The position numbers and the translations under genes are program-made. 26,408 nucleotides of DNA from Clostridia bacterium (GTDB lineage: Bacteria > Bacillota > Clostridia > Oscillospirales > Acutalibacteraceae): NCBI GenBank assembly GCA_900770255.1, contig CAAGJN010000078.1:1-26408 (forward strand), written 5' to 3'. This document shows positions 14,253 through 22,722 of the stretch, piece by piece; the first letter of the stretch is position 1, and each line of letters starts with the position of its first letter. The notes beneath the pieces are model-generated. The model worked only from the letters and a program-made list of their open reading frames with translations, made no database searches and was not told the DNA's origin.

Positions 14253-16616
14253 TTAAACTCTCAGCGTGACGCCGATGGCAGCGAGCCTGCGGAGTATCTC
14301 GTTGATCCAGCTCTGAACCTCATCCATCTCGAGCGTGCGGGCGTGAGAGGAGAAAGTAAAGCGCAGCGTGATGCTCTTTGTGCCGAGCAGCTCATAGGTA
14401 TCAATGAGCTTGACGCTTTCGAGTTCGTTAATGCTGAGACTCTTCCAGCACTCGGAAAGCTCGTCAAAGGTCACGCCATTTTTGAGCACAAGGGAGAGAT
14501 CGTAGTATGTGGACTGACGTGAGGACGGCTCCTTAAAAGCAATATCATATGCCTTGACATTGCTGAAATCATCAATGTCAATTTCAATGCAGACTGCCGA
14601 GCCTGTTTTGTCGAGCTTTGCCGCATTTTGCGGGTGGAGCGCGCACAGCGTGCCAATCTCCTTGCCGTCTGCAAGAATGGCTGCGGTGTTTTTCGGATGC
14701 TGCCATGCGTGCTCCGGCGCGACCTTTGCGAACTTCGGAGCGCAGTGCTTGATTTGTTCGAATATGCAGTTTACAGTCTCAATCGCCTTGTAGTAGAGAT
14801 CGCGCTCGCTGCGTGCCTTTGAGAAGAGCACGACGCCGAGATGACGGCGCTCGTTGCAGTAGCCGTTTTCAAGCGTGCCGTCGATAACTCTGCCGATCTC
14901 GAAGATGCCGTAATCGTCTGAGAAATCCTTGTTCTCATATGCAGCCACAAGCAGCGTGGGCAGCATGGAATTGCGCAGAACGCCGTTGTCGGAGTTTTCG
15001 ATGTTAAGGATCTTCACGTTGTCCTCGACCTCAATGCCGAGTTTCTTATATTTCTTCTTGTCGCACCAGATGTAGGAATTGACCTCGTGCATCGAATACT
15101 TCTTGACGAGGATATCCTTGATCTCGTCGCTGACAAGCCTCTCGGGGGCGCTGTGAACGGGCTTGAGGGGGCTGCGCGTGGTTGTGATCTCGAAGTTATC
15201 ATAGCCGTAAATTCTGGTGATCTCCTCGATGATATCGGCCTTTATTGTGACGTCCTTCGTCGCTCTCCAGGAGGGGACGGTGACGGTAAAGACGTTATCC
15301 TTCTCCTCAACGCCGAACCCGAGCAGGGTCAGAGTATGGACTATACGCTCGTTGCTGATCTCGATGCCCGTATATCTGTCAACATATGCCTTGTCAAAGG
15401 TAAGAGTGATCTCGGGATATTTTCTGACATATTCGTCGGTAAGCTGCGAGTCGATAACAGCGCCGTCGTCAATGTCTTTGACGAGCTTGACAAAGCGCTT
15501 GACCGCAAGCAGAGTCAGCTCGGGATCGAGCATCTTTTCATATCTCGCGCTCGCGTCTGTACGCAGGCCGAGACGGGATGAGGATTTACGCACACAGATG
15601 CCGTCGAAGTTTGCGGATTCAAGCACGACGCTCGAGGTGTCGCCGACGATCTCTGAATCCAGGCCGCCCATGATGCCTGCGATAGCGACCGGCTCATCGC
15701 GGTTATAGATGAGCAGGGTGTTCGTGTCAGCCCTTCTCGTTGTGCCGTCAAGGGTAACGAAGTCAATGTCCTCCTTGGGAGTATCGACCTTGATGTGATC
15801 TATCTTTGTCGCGTCAAATGCGTGGGTCGGCTGGCCGATCTCAAGCATAATGTAGTTCGTCAGGTCGGCGAGAAGATTGATCGGCCTCATTCCGCAGTAG
15901 AACAGCCTGATCCTGATCTCCATTGGGCTGACATGCTTTGTGATGTTAGCCATGCGCAGGCAGGAGTAGCGGAAAACGTGCTCGGTGTCGCCGATAGTGA
16001 CGGGGACGGTCTCCTTGCTGTCGCTGCTGATGTCAGCGAGGTCGAGGGGCTTTAATTCGCGCCCGGTCAGCGCTGCGAATTCGCGCGCAATTCCGTAGTG
16101 ACCCCAGAGGTCGGGACGGTTTGTCAGAGATTTGTTGTCAACCTCGAACACGATGTCGTCAATCGGGAAGAGCTTCTTGATGTCGGTGCCGTTTTTGTAT
16201 GAGGGGTCGAGCTCCATTATGCCGGAGTTTTCGTCGCTGATTCCGAGCTCTTTTTCGGAGCAGCACATACCCTCTGATTCGTAGCCCGCTATGTTGGCTT
16301 TTCCGATCTCGCCGGCTATCACTCGGCCGCCTACCGTTGCAAATGCGACCTTCTGCCCGATTCTGACGTTCGGCGCACCGCAGACGCAGTTGACAACCTT
16401 ATCGCCGATATCGACCGTAAGCAGATGAAGCTTTTTTGAGTTGGGATGATTTTCGAGCGTCTTTATCTCTCCTACGACGACCTTTTGTACGTCGCGTCCC
16501 ATGTAGTAGGTATCCTCGACCTCAGCTGTGGCGAGGGTGAATTTGTTGATTAGACCCTTTATGTCGCAGCCGTCGAGGTCAACATAATCTTTGATCCAGT
16601 TGATTGAAACAAGCAT
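14253..16616 (-). CDS. pheT: Phenylalanyl-tRNA synthetase beta subunit
   Basis: The 787-aa beta chain of the alpha2-beta2 PheRS, which charges tRNA-Phe. The N-terminal OB tRNA-binding domain (about 40-150) includes ENHPNSKKLHLLTVDIG and VCGAPNVRIGQKVAFA. The B3/B4 editing region has DLWGHYGIAREFAALTG and a later ITKHVSPMEIRIRL segment. The B5 and core-like regions follow, with GIMGGLDSEI and VPSWRATKDVTIKADIIEEI. The C-terminal FDX-ACB anticodon-binding domain (about 697-787) ends in HARTLEMDEVQSWINEILRR. Length is standard. It starts three bases after the pheS stop, with AGGAGG upstream inside the pheS 3' end, and shares the pheS T-box. Confidence 0.97.
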   Translation of the reverse strand: MLVSINWIKDYVDLDGCDIKGLINKFTLATAEVEDTYYMGRDVQKVVVGEIKTLENHPNSKKLHLLTVDIGDKVVNCVCGAPNVRIGQKVAFATVGGRVIAGEIGKANIAGYESEGMCCSEKELGISDENSGIMELDPSYKNGTDIKKLFPIDDIVFEVDNKSLTNRPDLWGHYGIAREFAALTGRELKPLDLADISSDSKETVPVTIGDTEHVFRYSCLRMANITKHVSPMEIRIRLFYCGMRPINLLADLTNYIMLEIGQPTHAFDATKIDHIKVDTPKEDIDFVTLDGTTRRADTNTLLIYNRDEPVAIAGIMGGLDSEIVGDTSSVVLESANFDGICVRKSSSRLGLRTDASARYEKMLDPELTLLAVKRFVKLVKDIDDGAVIDSQLTDEYVRKYPEITLTFDKAYVDRYTGIEISNERIVHTLTLLGFGVEEKDNVFTVTVPSWRATKDVTIKADIIEEITRIYGYDNFEITTTRSPLKPVHSAPERLVSDEIKDILVKKYSMHEVNSYIWCDKKKYKKLGIEVEDNVKILNIENSDNGVLRNSMLPTLLVAAYENKDFSDDYGIFEIGRVIDGTLENGYCNERRHLGVVLFSKARSERDLYYKAIETVNCIFEQIKHCAPKFAKVAPEHAWQHPKNTAAILADGKEIGTLCALHPQNAAKLDKTGSAVCIEIDIDDFSNVKAYDIAFKEPSSRQSTYYDLSLVLKNGVTFDELSECWKSLSINELESVKLIDTYELLGTKSITLRFTFSSHARTLEMDEVQSWINEILRRLAAIGVTLRV

Positions 16617-16619
16617 GAT

Positions 16620-17702
16620 TTAAGCCTCCTCTTTCTTGTCTTCCGGTACGGTGAAGGATGAATTGGTAAACTGCGAGAGTGACTTTAAGTTGCAGCTGTT
16701 GAACACTCTGATATCCTTGACGCCGTATTTCATCATTGCAAGACGTGTGAGACCCAGGCCGAATGCGAAGCCTGAATATTTCTCCGGGTCTATGCCGCCG
16801 GCCTTGAGGACGTTGGGGTGTATCATGCCGCAGGGGCACAGCTCAAGCCAGCCGGAATCCTTGCAGGAGGAACAGCCCTCGCCGCCGCAGATGAGGCACT
16901 GGATGTCGAGCTCGAATCCGGGCTCAACGAACGGGAAGAAGCCGGGGCGCAGGCGAACCGTGACATCCTTCTGGAACACCTCGGAGAGCATTGTTTTCAT
17001 GAAATAGATGAGGTTCGAGATGGAGATGTCCTTATCGACCATCATGCCCTCCATCTGGAAGAAGGTGTTCTCGTGGCATGCATCGATCTTCTCATTTCTG
17101 AAGCAGCGGCCGGGGAATATCGCGCGCAGCGGAATACCTTTTTCAAGATCGTCCGCATATTTGCGAAGTATGGTGTTCTGAGCCGCAGAGGTGTGGGTCT
17201 TGAGAAGCTGACCGTTGCTCAGATAATATGTGTCCTGCATGTCGCGCGCAGGGTGATGCTTCGGAATGTTGAGCGCCTCGAAGCAGTTGTAGTCGTCGGT
17301 GATCTCGGAGTAGTCCTCGATGGAGAAGCCCATGTTCAGGAAGATCTCGTCAACCTCGCGCTGCACGAGGGTTATCGGGCTGTATGATCCGGGGTTCGTG
17401 TCGCAGGGGAAAGACTCGTCATATACCTCGGCGCTCTCTATAAGACGCTGTTCCTCAAGCGCCTTGAGCTCGGTAAGGCGCTCCTGCATGGAGTTCTCGA
17501 TGAACTGCTTTATCGTGTTTATCCTCTGTCCGGCTTCTTTTTTCTGATCGTTGGGCATGGCGCGCAGCTCGCTCATCAGATCGGCGATATGGCCTTTCTT
17601 GCCGAGAAATTCGATCCTCAGATTCTCAAGATCCGAAACCTTGCCCGCCTCGGAAGCCTTCTTTTTGAATAGCTCTTTGAGTTTTTCGGCGTTGTCGTTC
17701 AT
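16620..17702 (-). CDS. pheS: Phenylalanyl-tRNA synthetase alpha subunit
   Basis: The 360-aa catalytic alpha chain of PheRS. The N-terminal coiled coil (about 1-90) binds tRNA. The class II core has motif 2 at 196-219 (FPGRCFRNEKIDACHENTFF) and motif 3 at 311-332 (GFAFGLGLTRLAMMKYG). A Cys cluster (Cys269, Cys272, Cys277, Cys280) forms the loop known from bacterial PheS. The ATG at 17702 has AGGA eight bases upstream. The frame stays open further upstream through the T-box, but that part is leader RNA rather than protein. It forms an operon with pheT. Confidence 0.97.
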   Translation of the reverse strand: MNDNAEKLKELFKKKASEAGKVSDLENLRIEFLGKKGHIADLMSELRAMPNDQKKEAGQRINTIKQFIENSMQERLTELKALEEQRLIESAEVYDESFPCDTNPGSYSPITLVQREVDEIFLNMGFSIEDYSEITDDYNCFEALNIPKHHPARDMQDTYYLSNGQLLKTHTSAAQNTILRKYADDLEKGIPLRAIFPGRCFRNEKIDACHENTFFQMEGMMVDKDISISNLIYFMKTMLSEVFQKDVTVRLRPGFFPFVEPGFELDIQCLICGGEGCSSCKDSGWLELCPCGMIHPNVLKAGGIDPEKYSGFAFGLGLTRLAMMKYGVKDIRVFNSCNLKSLSQFTNSSFTVPEDKKEEA

Positions 17703-18026
17703 ACTTTTCATCCTTTCAAAGACATAGTTGGTGCAGCAGGGGGAGGCGGAGAAAAATAAAAAACCTCCGTCCCACCGAGGGACGAAGGCAAACTTCGCGG
17801 TACCACCCTGCATTCGCGTCAAAAGACGCCTCAGCCTGCTCCGCACGATGGCGGGCAGCACCGTGTAACGGCGGTGAACCGTCGCGGCCTACAACAAAAA
17901 GCTTCAGCCGAGCCGCTCCGGAGTGAACTTCGACGTGCCTTGACACAGGATCCTTGCAGCCGTGGGATCCCTCTCTGCGGTGTGCGCCGCGTGCCTACTC
18001 TCTCCATCTTCGCGTTATTCTTTATC
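17703..18026 (-). promoter_or_regulatory. T-box riboswitch leader of pheST with intrinsic terminator
   Basis: On the minus strand the T-box core AGGGTGGTACCGCG lies at 17796-17809; TGGT can pair with the ACCA end of tRNA-Phe. A TTC in the context CGAAGTTCAC (17925-17927) is a good specifier codon for Phe. AGAGAGG near the 5' end fits stem I. Charged versus uncharged tRNA-Phe would choose between the antiterminator and the terminator at 17752-17788, and so control pheS-pheT. Confidence 0.92.
17752..17788 (-). terminator. T-box-controlled terminator of pheST
   Basis: On the minus strand, CCTTCGTCCC (17779-17788) pairs with GGGACGGAGG (17764-17773) around a 5-nt loop, with one wobble or mismatch. 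TTTTTTATTTTT (17752-17763) follows. It shares its 5' arm with the antiterminator, as in classical T-boxes. Confidence 0.9.
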
Positions 18027-18032
18027 TTGTAT

Positions 18033-18061
18033 ATGATAGCACATTAGATTACATCTTGCAA
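18033..18061 (-). promoter_or_regulatory. Promoter of pheST
   Basis: Minus-strand TTGCAA (18056-18061), a 17-base spacer and TATCAT (18033-18038) place the start near 18026, at the head of the T-box leader. Confidence 0.65.
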
Positions 18062-18299
18062 GTGAAGAACGAAAAATTTTTTGTCTTAAACCGACATAAA
18101 GAAATAAGGCGTGCGCTGAAGAAGTAAGCTTTGCACGCCGTCTGCTTTTTTCTTGATAATCAAAGAATTTCGCATTTCGGCATTTATTTTCCCTTGCCTG
18201 TTAATTTCGACTTATAGTGGACGGTGACTCGATGACCCAGACGGAATCCGGGAATTTTAAAGAGATCATCGCTATCGAAAAATTCAGTAAACCGGCTTT
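18062..18299. other. Intergenic stretch with an orphan hairpin
   Basis: I see no credible gene here. One hairpin stands out: GGCGTGC (18108-18114) pairs with GCACGCC (18133-18139), followed on + by GTCTGCTTTTTT and on - by a T-rich stretch. It could be a leftover bidirectional terminator, but no gene visibly ends at it. Confidence 0.4.
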
Positions 18300-18335
18300 T
18301 GACGAAAAAGTCCCTCCGACATCCGACGGAGGGAC
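18300..18335 (-). terminator. Terminator of the nfeD-stomatin operon
   Basis: GTCCCTCCG (18310-18318) pairs with CGGAGGGAC (18327-18335). On the minus strand TTTTTCG follows. It lies ten bases after the stomatin-like stop codon. Confidence 0.9.
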
Positions 18336-18345
18336 ACTTTGTTAT

Positions 18346-19305
18346 TTAATTTTCTTCAGGTGCTTCGTCCTTTGCCGTGTCGGTGAAGAACTCCTTTGCG
18401 CTCGCTGCAAGTCCTGCGAGGGACTGGAGCTCGCTCGGGATAATAAGCTTTGTCGCCTTGCCGTCAGCGGCTTTCGCGAATGCCTCAAGGCTCTTTATCG
18501 TCAGATAGCCGTTCTCAGGTGCGGCCTCGTTGATAAGACCGATCGCCTTGGCCTGAGCCTCCTGAACGGCGATGATGGCCTGCGCCTCGCCCTCGGCCTC
18601 GCGGATCTTAGCTTCCTTGACGGCCTCTGCGTGGAGGATAGCGGCCTGCTTGTCGCCCTCTGCGGCGAGGATCTGGCTCTCCTTCTGACCCTCTGCAACA
18701 AGGATCTTGCTGGCCTTTTCACCCTCTGCGCGGAGTATCGCCTCACGGCGCTGACGCTCTGCCTTCATCTGCTTTTCCATCGCGTCCTGAATTTCGGGCG
18801 GCGGAAGTATGTTTTTGAGCTCAACGCGGTTGACCTTGATGCCCCATGCATCGGTGGCTTCGTCGAGGATAACTCTGATCTTTGCATTGATGACGTCGCG
18901 CGATGTGAGCGTATGGTCAAGCTCCATCTCGCCGATGATGTTTCTGAGTGTCGTAGCCGAAAGATTTTCGATCGCCGAGATCGGACGCTCAACGCCGTAG
19001 GCATAGAGCTTCGGGTCGGTTATCTGGAAGAAAACGACCGTGTCGATCTGCATTGTGACGTTGTCCTTTGTGATAACGGGCTGCGGCGGGAAATCTACGA
19101 CCTGCTCCTTGAGTGAAACTGTCTTGGAAACTTTTTCAACAAAAGGTACTTTAAAATGAATTCCGGTCTGCCAGGTAGTCGAGTATGCGCCGAAGCGCTC
19201 GATGACATAGGCTTTTGACTGGGGCACTATCTTGATGTTGATCACAACGATAACAAGAATAAGAACGATAATGCCGACAATTACTCCGATTGCTACAGGT
19301 CCCAT
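18346..19305 (-). CDS. SPFH/stomatin-like membrane protein (QmcA/YbbK type)
   Basis: A 319-aa membrane-anchored SPFH protein thought to form large oligomeric cages or microdomains that influence membrane proteins and proteases. One N-terminal hydrophobic anchor (about 4-27) precedes the SPFH domain (VPQSKAYVIERFGAY to about 190), with the conserved LKEQVVDFPPQPVITKDNV. A charged coiled coil of repeated EA/AE units (about 190-260: AEGEKASKIL, AEGQKESQIL, AEGDKQAAIL) follows, then an acidic tail (DEAPEEN). TAAGGAGG gives an excellent ribosome site. It starts 11 bases after the nfeD gene, its usual partner. Confidence 0.93.
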   Translation of the reverse strand: MGPVAIGVIVGIIVLILVIVVINIKIVPQSKAYVIERFGAYSTTWQTGIHFKVPFVEKVSKTVSLKEQVVDFPPQPVITKDNVTMQIDTVVFFQITDPKLYAYGVERPISAIENLSATTLRNIIGEMELDHTLTSRDVINAKIRVILDEATDAWGIKVNRVELKNILPPPEIQDAMEKQMKAERQRREAILRAEGEKASKILVAEGQKESQILAAEGDKQAAILHAEAVKEAKIREAEGEAQAIIAVQEAQAKAIGLINEAAPENGYLTIKSLEAFAKAADGKATKLIIPSELQSLAGLAASAKEFFTDTAKDEAPEEN

Positions 19306-19316
19306 AATGTTCCTCC

Positions 19317-19754
19317 TTAATTTTTGGTTACCATAAGCTTGACGCCGTCGATTTTATCGATTGTAACGTCAGAGCCTTTTTCTATTCTGCTGCTGTCAGT
19401 TGATCTTGCAGTCCACATTGAGCCGTCAACCTTGACGAGGCCGGTACCCTCCGTATTGTCAACGGTCTCCTCGACAATACCGCTGTGACCTATGTATCGA
19501 TCGGCATTTGTAGGCTGAACGTGCTTCTTTGAAAACTTTTTGACCAGCGGCCTTGTTACCGCGAGCGCGACGAGCGACACAGCGGCGAAGATAACCCACT
19601 GAAGCCATACTTTCGCACCGCACAGCTCGGCTATGAGCGCAGCCGCGGAGCCGATGGCGAACCAGATCGTGACGAGCTGCACCGTCGCCGCCTCGGCGAC
19701 AATAAAGCCTATGAGCAGCACTATCCAAATGATAAGCATTGTGTACTCAGCCAA
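19317..19754 (-). CDS. NfeD-like membrane protein (YbbJ type)
   Basis: A 145-aa short NfeD-family protein. Two to three N-terminal hydrophobic segments cover about residues 3-70 (IVLLIGFIVAEAATVQLVT, then WLQWVIFAAVSLVAL). A soluble C-terminal OB-fold NfeD domain (about 80-145) carries YIGHSGIVEETVDNTEGTG. It lacks the long protease domain of full-length NfeD. These short forms are nearly always encoded beside a stomatin and are thought to bind it, as here. GGGGGAG lies about seven bases before the ATG. The two genes share a promoter and a terminator. Confidence 0.9.
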   Translation of the reverse strand: MAEYTMLIIWIVLLIGFIVAEAATVQLVTIWFAIGSAAALIAELCGAKVWLQWVIFAAVSLVALAVTRPLVKKFSKKHVQPTNADRYIGHSGIVEETVDNTEGTGLVKVDGSMWTARSTDSSRIEKGSDVTIDKIDGVKLMVTKN

Positions 19755-19779
19755 ATCGGGCTCCCCCTTCTTTTGTGTA

Positions 19780-19828
19780 TTGAACTTTCGTTCAAATCCA
19801 TTATATCAGACGGGAGAGCCTTTTACAA
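19780..19828 (-). promoter_or_regulatory. Promoter of nfeD-stomatin with start-site inverted repeat
   Basis: Minus-strand TTGTAA (19823-19828), a 17-base spacer and a perfect TATAAT (19800-19805) put the start near 19793. A perfect inverted repeat, TTGAAC-GAAA-GTTCAA (19780-19795), sits exactly at this start. It could be an operator or a 5' stem-loop of the transcript. Confidence 0.65.
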
Positions 19829-19860
19829 CACATATTTAATATTACCGAAAATGATAATTT

Positions 19861-21285
19861 TTAGTTTTTGCTGCGCGTTATTGGCTTTCTGAGCAGCAGA
19901 GAAGTCAGCGCTTTGCCGTTAAATGGAATAAGAGGATAGAGATAGCAGCGGCCTGTGACGGTTTTGTTGAAGGCTATCAGCAGAATTGTTATGACCAGCC
20001 CCGCGATAAAGCCCCAGAGGTTGAATATGGACGTCAGGATAAGGATCATCATGCGGCAGAGCTTGAACGCATATCCGAGCTCATAGCTGGGCTGCGCAAA
20101 ATTTGTGATCGCAACAAACGCCATATAAAGCACGACCTCGGCCGTGAACCATTTTGCGGCGATCGCAAATTCGCCGAGCACCAACGCGCCGATGACGCTG
20201 AATGAATTGCTCAGCGCGTTGGGCGTGTTGAGTGAAGCGAGCTTCAGAGCGTCGATCACCAATTCGATGATCAGAAGCTGCGCGATGACCGGCACACTAG
20301 TAGGGTTCTCTATTTTTATGAAGTCAAGCCACGGCGGGATATAGCCGGGATTTTGAATTAGCAGATACCAGACCGGAGTGAGCAGCAGCGCAAGCATAAA
20401 AACGACCATTCTGACTATCCGAAGATAGCTTCCGATGAGGCTCGGAAAATAAAAATCGTTTGTGTCCTGCAAAAAGTCAAATATCCCGGTCGGGATTACC
20501 ATAACTGACGGCGATGTGTCGGTGAGTATCAGCATACTGCCCTCGTATATGCTTGCCGCCGCGCTGTCGGGGCGCTCGGTGTAGCGCACCTTCGGAAACG
20601 GATTGAACCGCTGGTTGGGGATAAGACATTCGGCGAGGCTTTCGTGCCCCATTGTCAGCGCATTTATGTCAATGTCATTGAGCTTTTTTTTCATCTTGGC
20701 GACCTCTTTTGGGTCCGCAGTGCCTTCGAGATAGCAGAGCACGACGTCGGTCTTTGAACGCTTGCCCACCTGCGTGATATACATAGTTAGCTTGGTGTCC
20801 CTGACCCGGCGGCGTATCAGCGCGGTGTTGAAGATCAGAGTCTCAACAAAGCCGTCGTGCGATCCGCGCAGAACCTTGTCGTTTTCGGGCTCGTCCACAT
20901 TTCTGGCAGGATAAGTCCGCGTATCGATGATTATAGCCTCAGGAAAGTCCTCGACTATCATGCCCAGCGCGCCGGAAAAGAGGAATGTCTCGAAACGGTC
21001 GCAGTCGTTGATAACCTCCGTCTCGACATAGGGGACAACTGCGTCGGCAAATTCGCGCGTTGTGCTGACTGATTTAATCTTTTTTTCGTCGGTGTTCATC
21101 ATGAAACTCATGATTTTTTCCATCAGATCGTCTTTTATCATGCCGTCAATAAAATACATCATCACTCGGCGCTGCCCCACCATTATCTGACGGCTCACAA
21201 GGTCAAAGCTTTCACTTATTCTAAGCCTCAGATTGAGTGCGGAGACATTCGAGTCGTAGTCTTTGACAAAAGTTTGTTTTTCCAT
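19861..21285 (-). CDS. SpoVAF/GerA-family spore germination protein
   Basis: A 474-aa integral protein of the GerA A-subunit family, located in the spore inner membrane; members act in nutrient sensing and ion release during germination. The soluble N-terminal part (1-285) contains FDLVSRQIMVGQRRVMMYFIDG (27-48) and PKVRYTERPD (231-240), a family hallmark. About five hydrophobic segments cover 292-437. The missing B and C subunits and the N-terminal style fit SpoVAF better than a complete GerA receptor, but this is judgement. The ATG at 21285 has GGCGGGA upstream. Only 16 bases before it lies a strong hairpin-plus-T terminator, so it is either separately started or controlled by readthrough. 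Confidence 0.88.
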   Translation of the reverse strand: MEKQTFVKDYDSNVSALNLRLRISESFDLVSRQIMVGQRRVMMYFIDGMIKDDLMEKIMSFMMNTDEKKIKSVSTTREFADAVVPYVETEVINDCDRFETFLFSGALGMIVEDFPEAIIIDTRTYPARNVDEPENDKVLRGSHDGFVETLIFNTALIRRRVRDTKLTMYITQVGKRSKTDVVLCYLEGTADPKEVAKMKKKLNDIDINALTMGHESLAECLIPNQRFNPFPKVRYTERPDSAAASIYEGSMLILTDTSPSVMVIPTGIFDFLQDTNDFYFPSLIGSYLRIVRMVVFMLALLLTPVWYLLIQNPGYIPPWLDFIKIENPTSVPVIAQLLIIELVIDALKLASLNTPNALSNSFSVIGALVLGEFAIAAKWFTAEVVLYMAFVAITNFAQPSYELGYAFKLCRMMILILTSIFNLWGFIAGLVITILLIAFNKTVTGRCYLYPLIPFNGKALTSLLLRKPITRSKN

Positions 21286-21301
21286 AATATCCCGCCTTAA
21301 C

Positions 21302-21338
21302 AAAAAAGATGATATACGGCTGCACACCGTATATCATC
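21302..21338 (-). terminator. Intercistronic terminator or attenuator before the SpoVAF-like gene
   Basis: A perfect 12-bp stem, GATGATATACGG (minus strand 21338-21327) with CCGTATATCATC (21319-21308), has a 7-nt loop and is followed by TTTTTT (21307-21302). It ends 16 bases upstream of the SpoVAF-like ATG and lies inside the presumed operon. Confidence 0.85.
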
Positions 21339-21354
21339 TGCCTTTCTGAGATTT

Positions 21355-22710
21355 TTATACATTGTAATAATAGTATTCAGCCATTGCATACCAGAGCAGC
21401 GGACCGACGACGCCGTTTTGTGTCAGTCCGAAATATTTCTGTGCCGCCTTTACTGCAGCTTCGGTCTGCGGACCGAATATGCCGTCCGCGTTGATATAGG
21501 GCACGCTCTTGACTCCGCGCGAGAGCACCTGCAGAAATTCCTGGAGATTCCGCACCGCGCTGCCTGTGCTGCCCATGAGCAGATTGTAGCCGGGATAGGC
21601 ATATCGTGCATACTGATCATATATTGAGAATTCTCCGGAGAATGTGTTGAGAATATCGTTATAAACAGAGAGCATTTTATTCCATGTGTCGCGTCCGACT
21701 ATGCCGTCCACCGCGAGGCCGTATTGCTGCTGAAACTGTACTACGCTGTTGTAAGTTTCGCTGCCGAATATTCCGTCAATCGCAGGAGGCTGAATGTTGC
21801 TCGTAAAGCTGCCGATAAAGTTGAGGAAATACTGTATTGTTGCGACGTCCTGACCGCGGTCGCCGCGCTTGATGACCGTTTTGAACTGACGCTCGACATC
21901 GGTCAGGCGCAGTCCTTCGCTGTAAAGTTCACCGAGCTTTAATATGCCGGTGTAGATCTGTTTTATCTTGTACCATGTTGCCTTACCGACTATGCCGTCT
22001 ACCGTGAGGTTAAAGATACTCTGGAATTTTTTGACCGATTCGCGCGTTGCGCTGTCAAAAATTCCGTTGGGCGAGGGAATAATCGGTATCGCCGGGTAGT
22101 TGCGAGCTATGCGGTTTAGCTGGCGTTGGATTATGCGAACGTCCTCCGAGATGTCGCCGATGCGCAGCGCTCTTCCGGGATAGGACTCGAGTATGTCTTT
22201 GACCGGCGCAGTCTTGATGTTGATGTCGTTGCCGTAATAATATTGCAGTATTCTGTACGGCGTATAGCCCTGATTTGCAAGCGTTACCGTGCCCCATTGG
22301 GAGAGCCCCGGACAGGTGACCTCTTTGCCGGAGCAATACTGCGTGAAATAGGGCTGTATTTGATCGCCTTTGGTCACATAGTTATTAAACAGCTCGTCAA
22401 CGATTTTTCCCACATTTGAAAAGATGCTCCTGCCCTCGACATAGGCCTGGTCGTAGGCGGTCGAGTTCGTTATATCAAAATCATACCCGCGGCTGCGGTA
22501 GTGCTCGGTATAGATGCGGTTGAGCGCGAAAGTGGCCTGCGCGTATATATTTGCCCGCAATGAATTGTCCGGCCATGTAGGGTATATCTCGCTTGAAGCT
22601 ACATTTTTCAGATAATCCGTGAACGGAACCGTGACATTGCGCGCCGCGGCGTTCGGTCTGCCGAGGTGTACTGTTATAGTCCTAGGGATTATCGGAGTGT
22701 CTGCTGCCAT
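21355..22710 (-). CDS. SpoIID-like protein with three peptidoglycan-binding domains
   Basis: A 451-aa protein probably acting on or binding spore cortex peptidoglycan. The N-terminal part (about 26-160) resembles SpoIID/LytB: VPFTDYLKNVASSEIYPTWP, then LRANIYAQATFALNR. Glu41 is at the position of the SpoIID catalytic Glu. Three PG_binding_1 repeats follow at about 185-250, 281-346 and 379-445, each ending in a DGIFG...GIVG.ATW-type motif (NGIFDS/DGIVGKATW, DGIFGS/DGIVGRDTW, DGIFGP/NGVVGPLLW). No signal peptide or membrane anchor is seen, unlike SpoIID itself, which suggests synthesis in the mother cell and action at the forespore, or another export route. TAAGGAGG precedes the ATG. It starts 12 bases after the 274-aa gene. 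Confidence 0.85.
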   Translation of the reverse strand: MAADTPIIPRTITVHLGRPNAAARNVTVPFTDYLKNVASSEIYPTWPDNSLRANIYAQATFALNRIYTEHYRSRGYDFDITNSTAYDQAYVEGRSIFSNVGKIVDELFNNYVTKGDQIQPYFTQYCSGKEVTCPGLSQWGTVTLANQGYTPYRILQYYYGNDINIKTAPVKDILESYPGRALRIGDISEDVRIIQRQLNRIARNYPAIPIIPSPNGIFDSATRESVKKFQSIFNLTVDGIVGKATWYKIKQIYTGILKLGELYSEGLRLTDVERQFKTVIKRGDRGQDVATIQYFLNFIGSFTSNIQPPAIDGIFGSETYNSVVQFQQQYGLAVDGIVGRDTWNKMLSVYNDILNTFSGEFSIYDQYARYAYPGYNLLMGSTGSAVRNLQEFLQVLSRGVKSVPYINADGIFGPQTEAAVKAAQKYFGLTQNGVVGPLLWYAMAEYYYYNV

Positions 22711-22722
22711 TTTTTCTCCTCC

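Noticed and set aside
17703..17861. N-terminal extension of pheS by 53 codons
   Set aside because: The extension is the translated T-box leader and terminator. The ribosome site fits the ATG at 17702.
18580..18760. Internal tandem repeats in the stomatin-like gene
   Set aside because: They encode the usual AEGE/AEGQ coiled-coil heptads of SPFH proteins, which is normal for the family rather than a DNA repeat element.
18217..19116. A 299-codon open frame on + opposite the stomatin-like gene
   Set aside because: It is antisense to a strongly conserved SPFH gene with repeated Glu/Ala codons, which leave the opposite frame open as Leu/Cys/Arg-rich nonsense. No family resemblance and no ribosome site.
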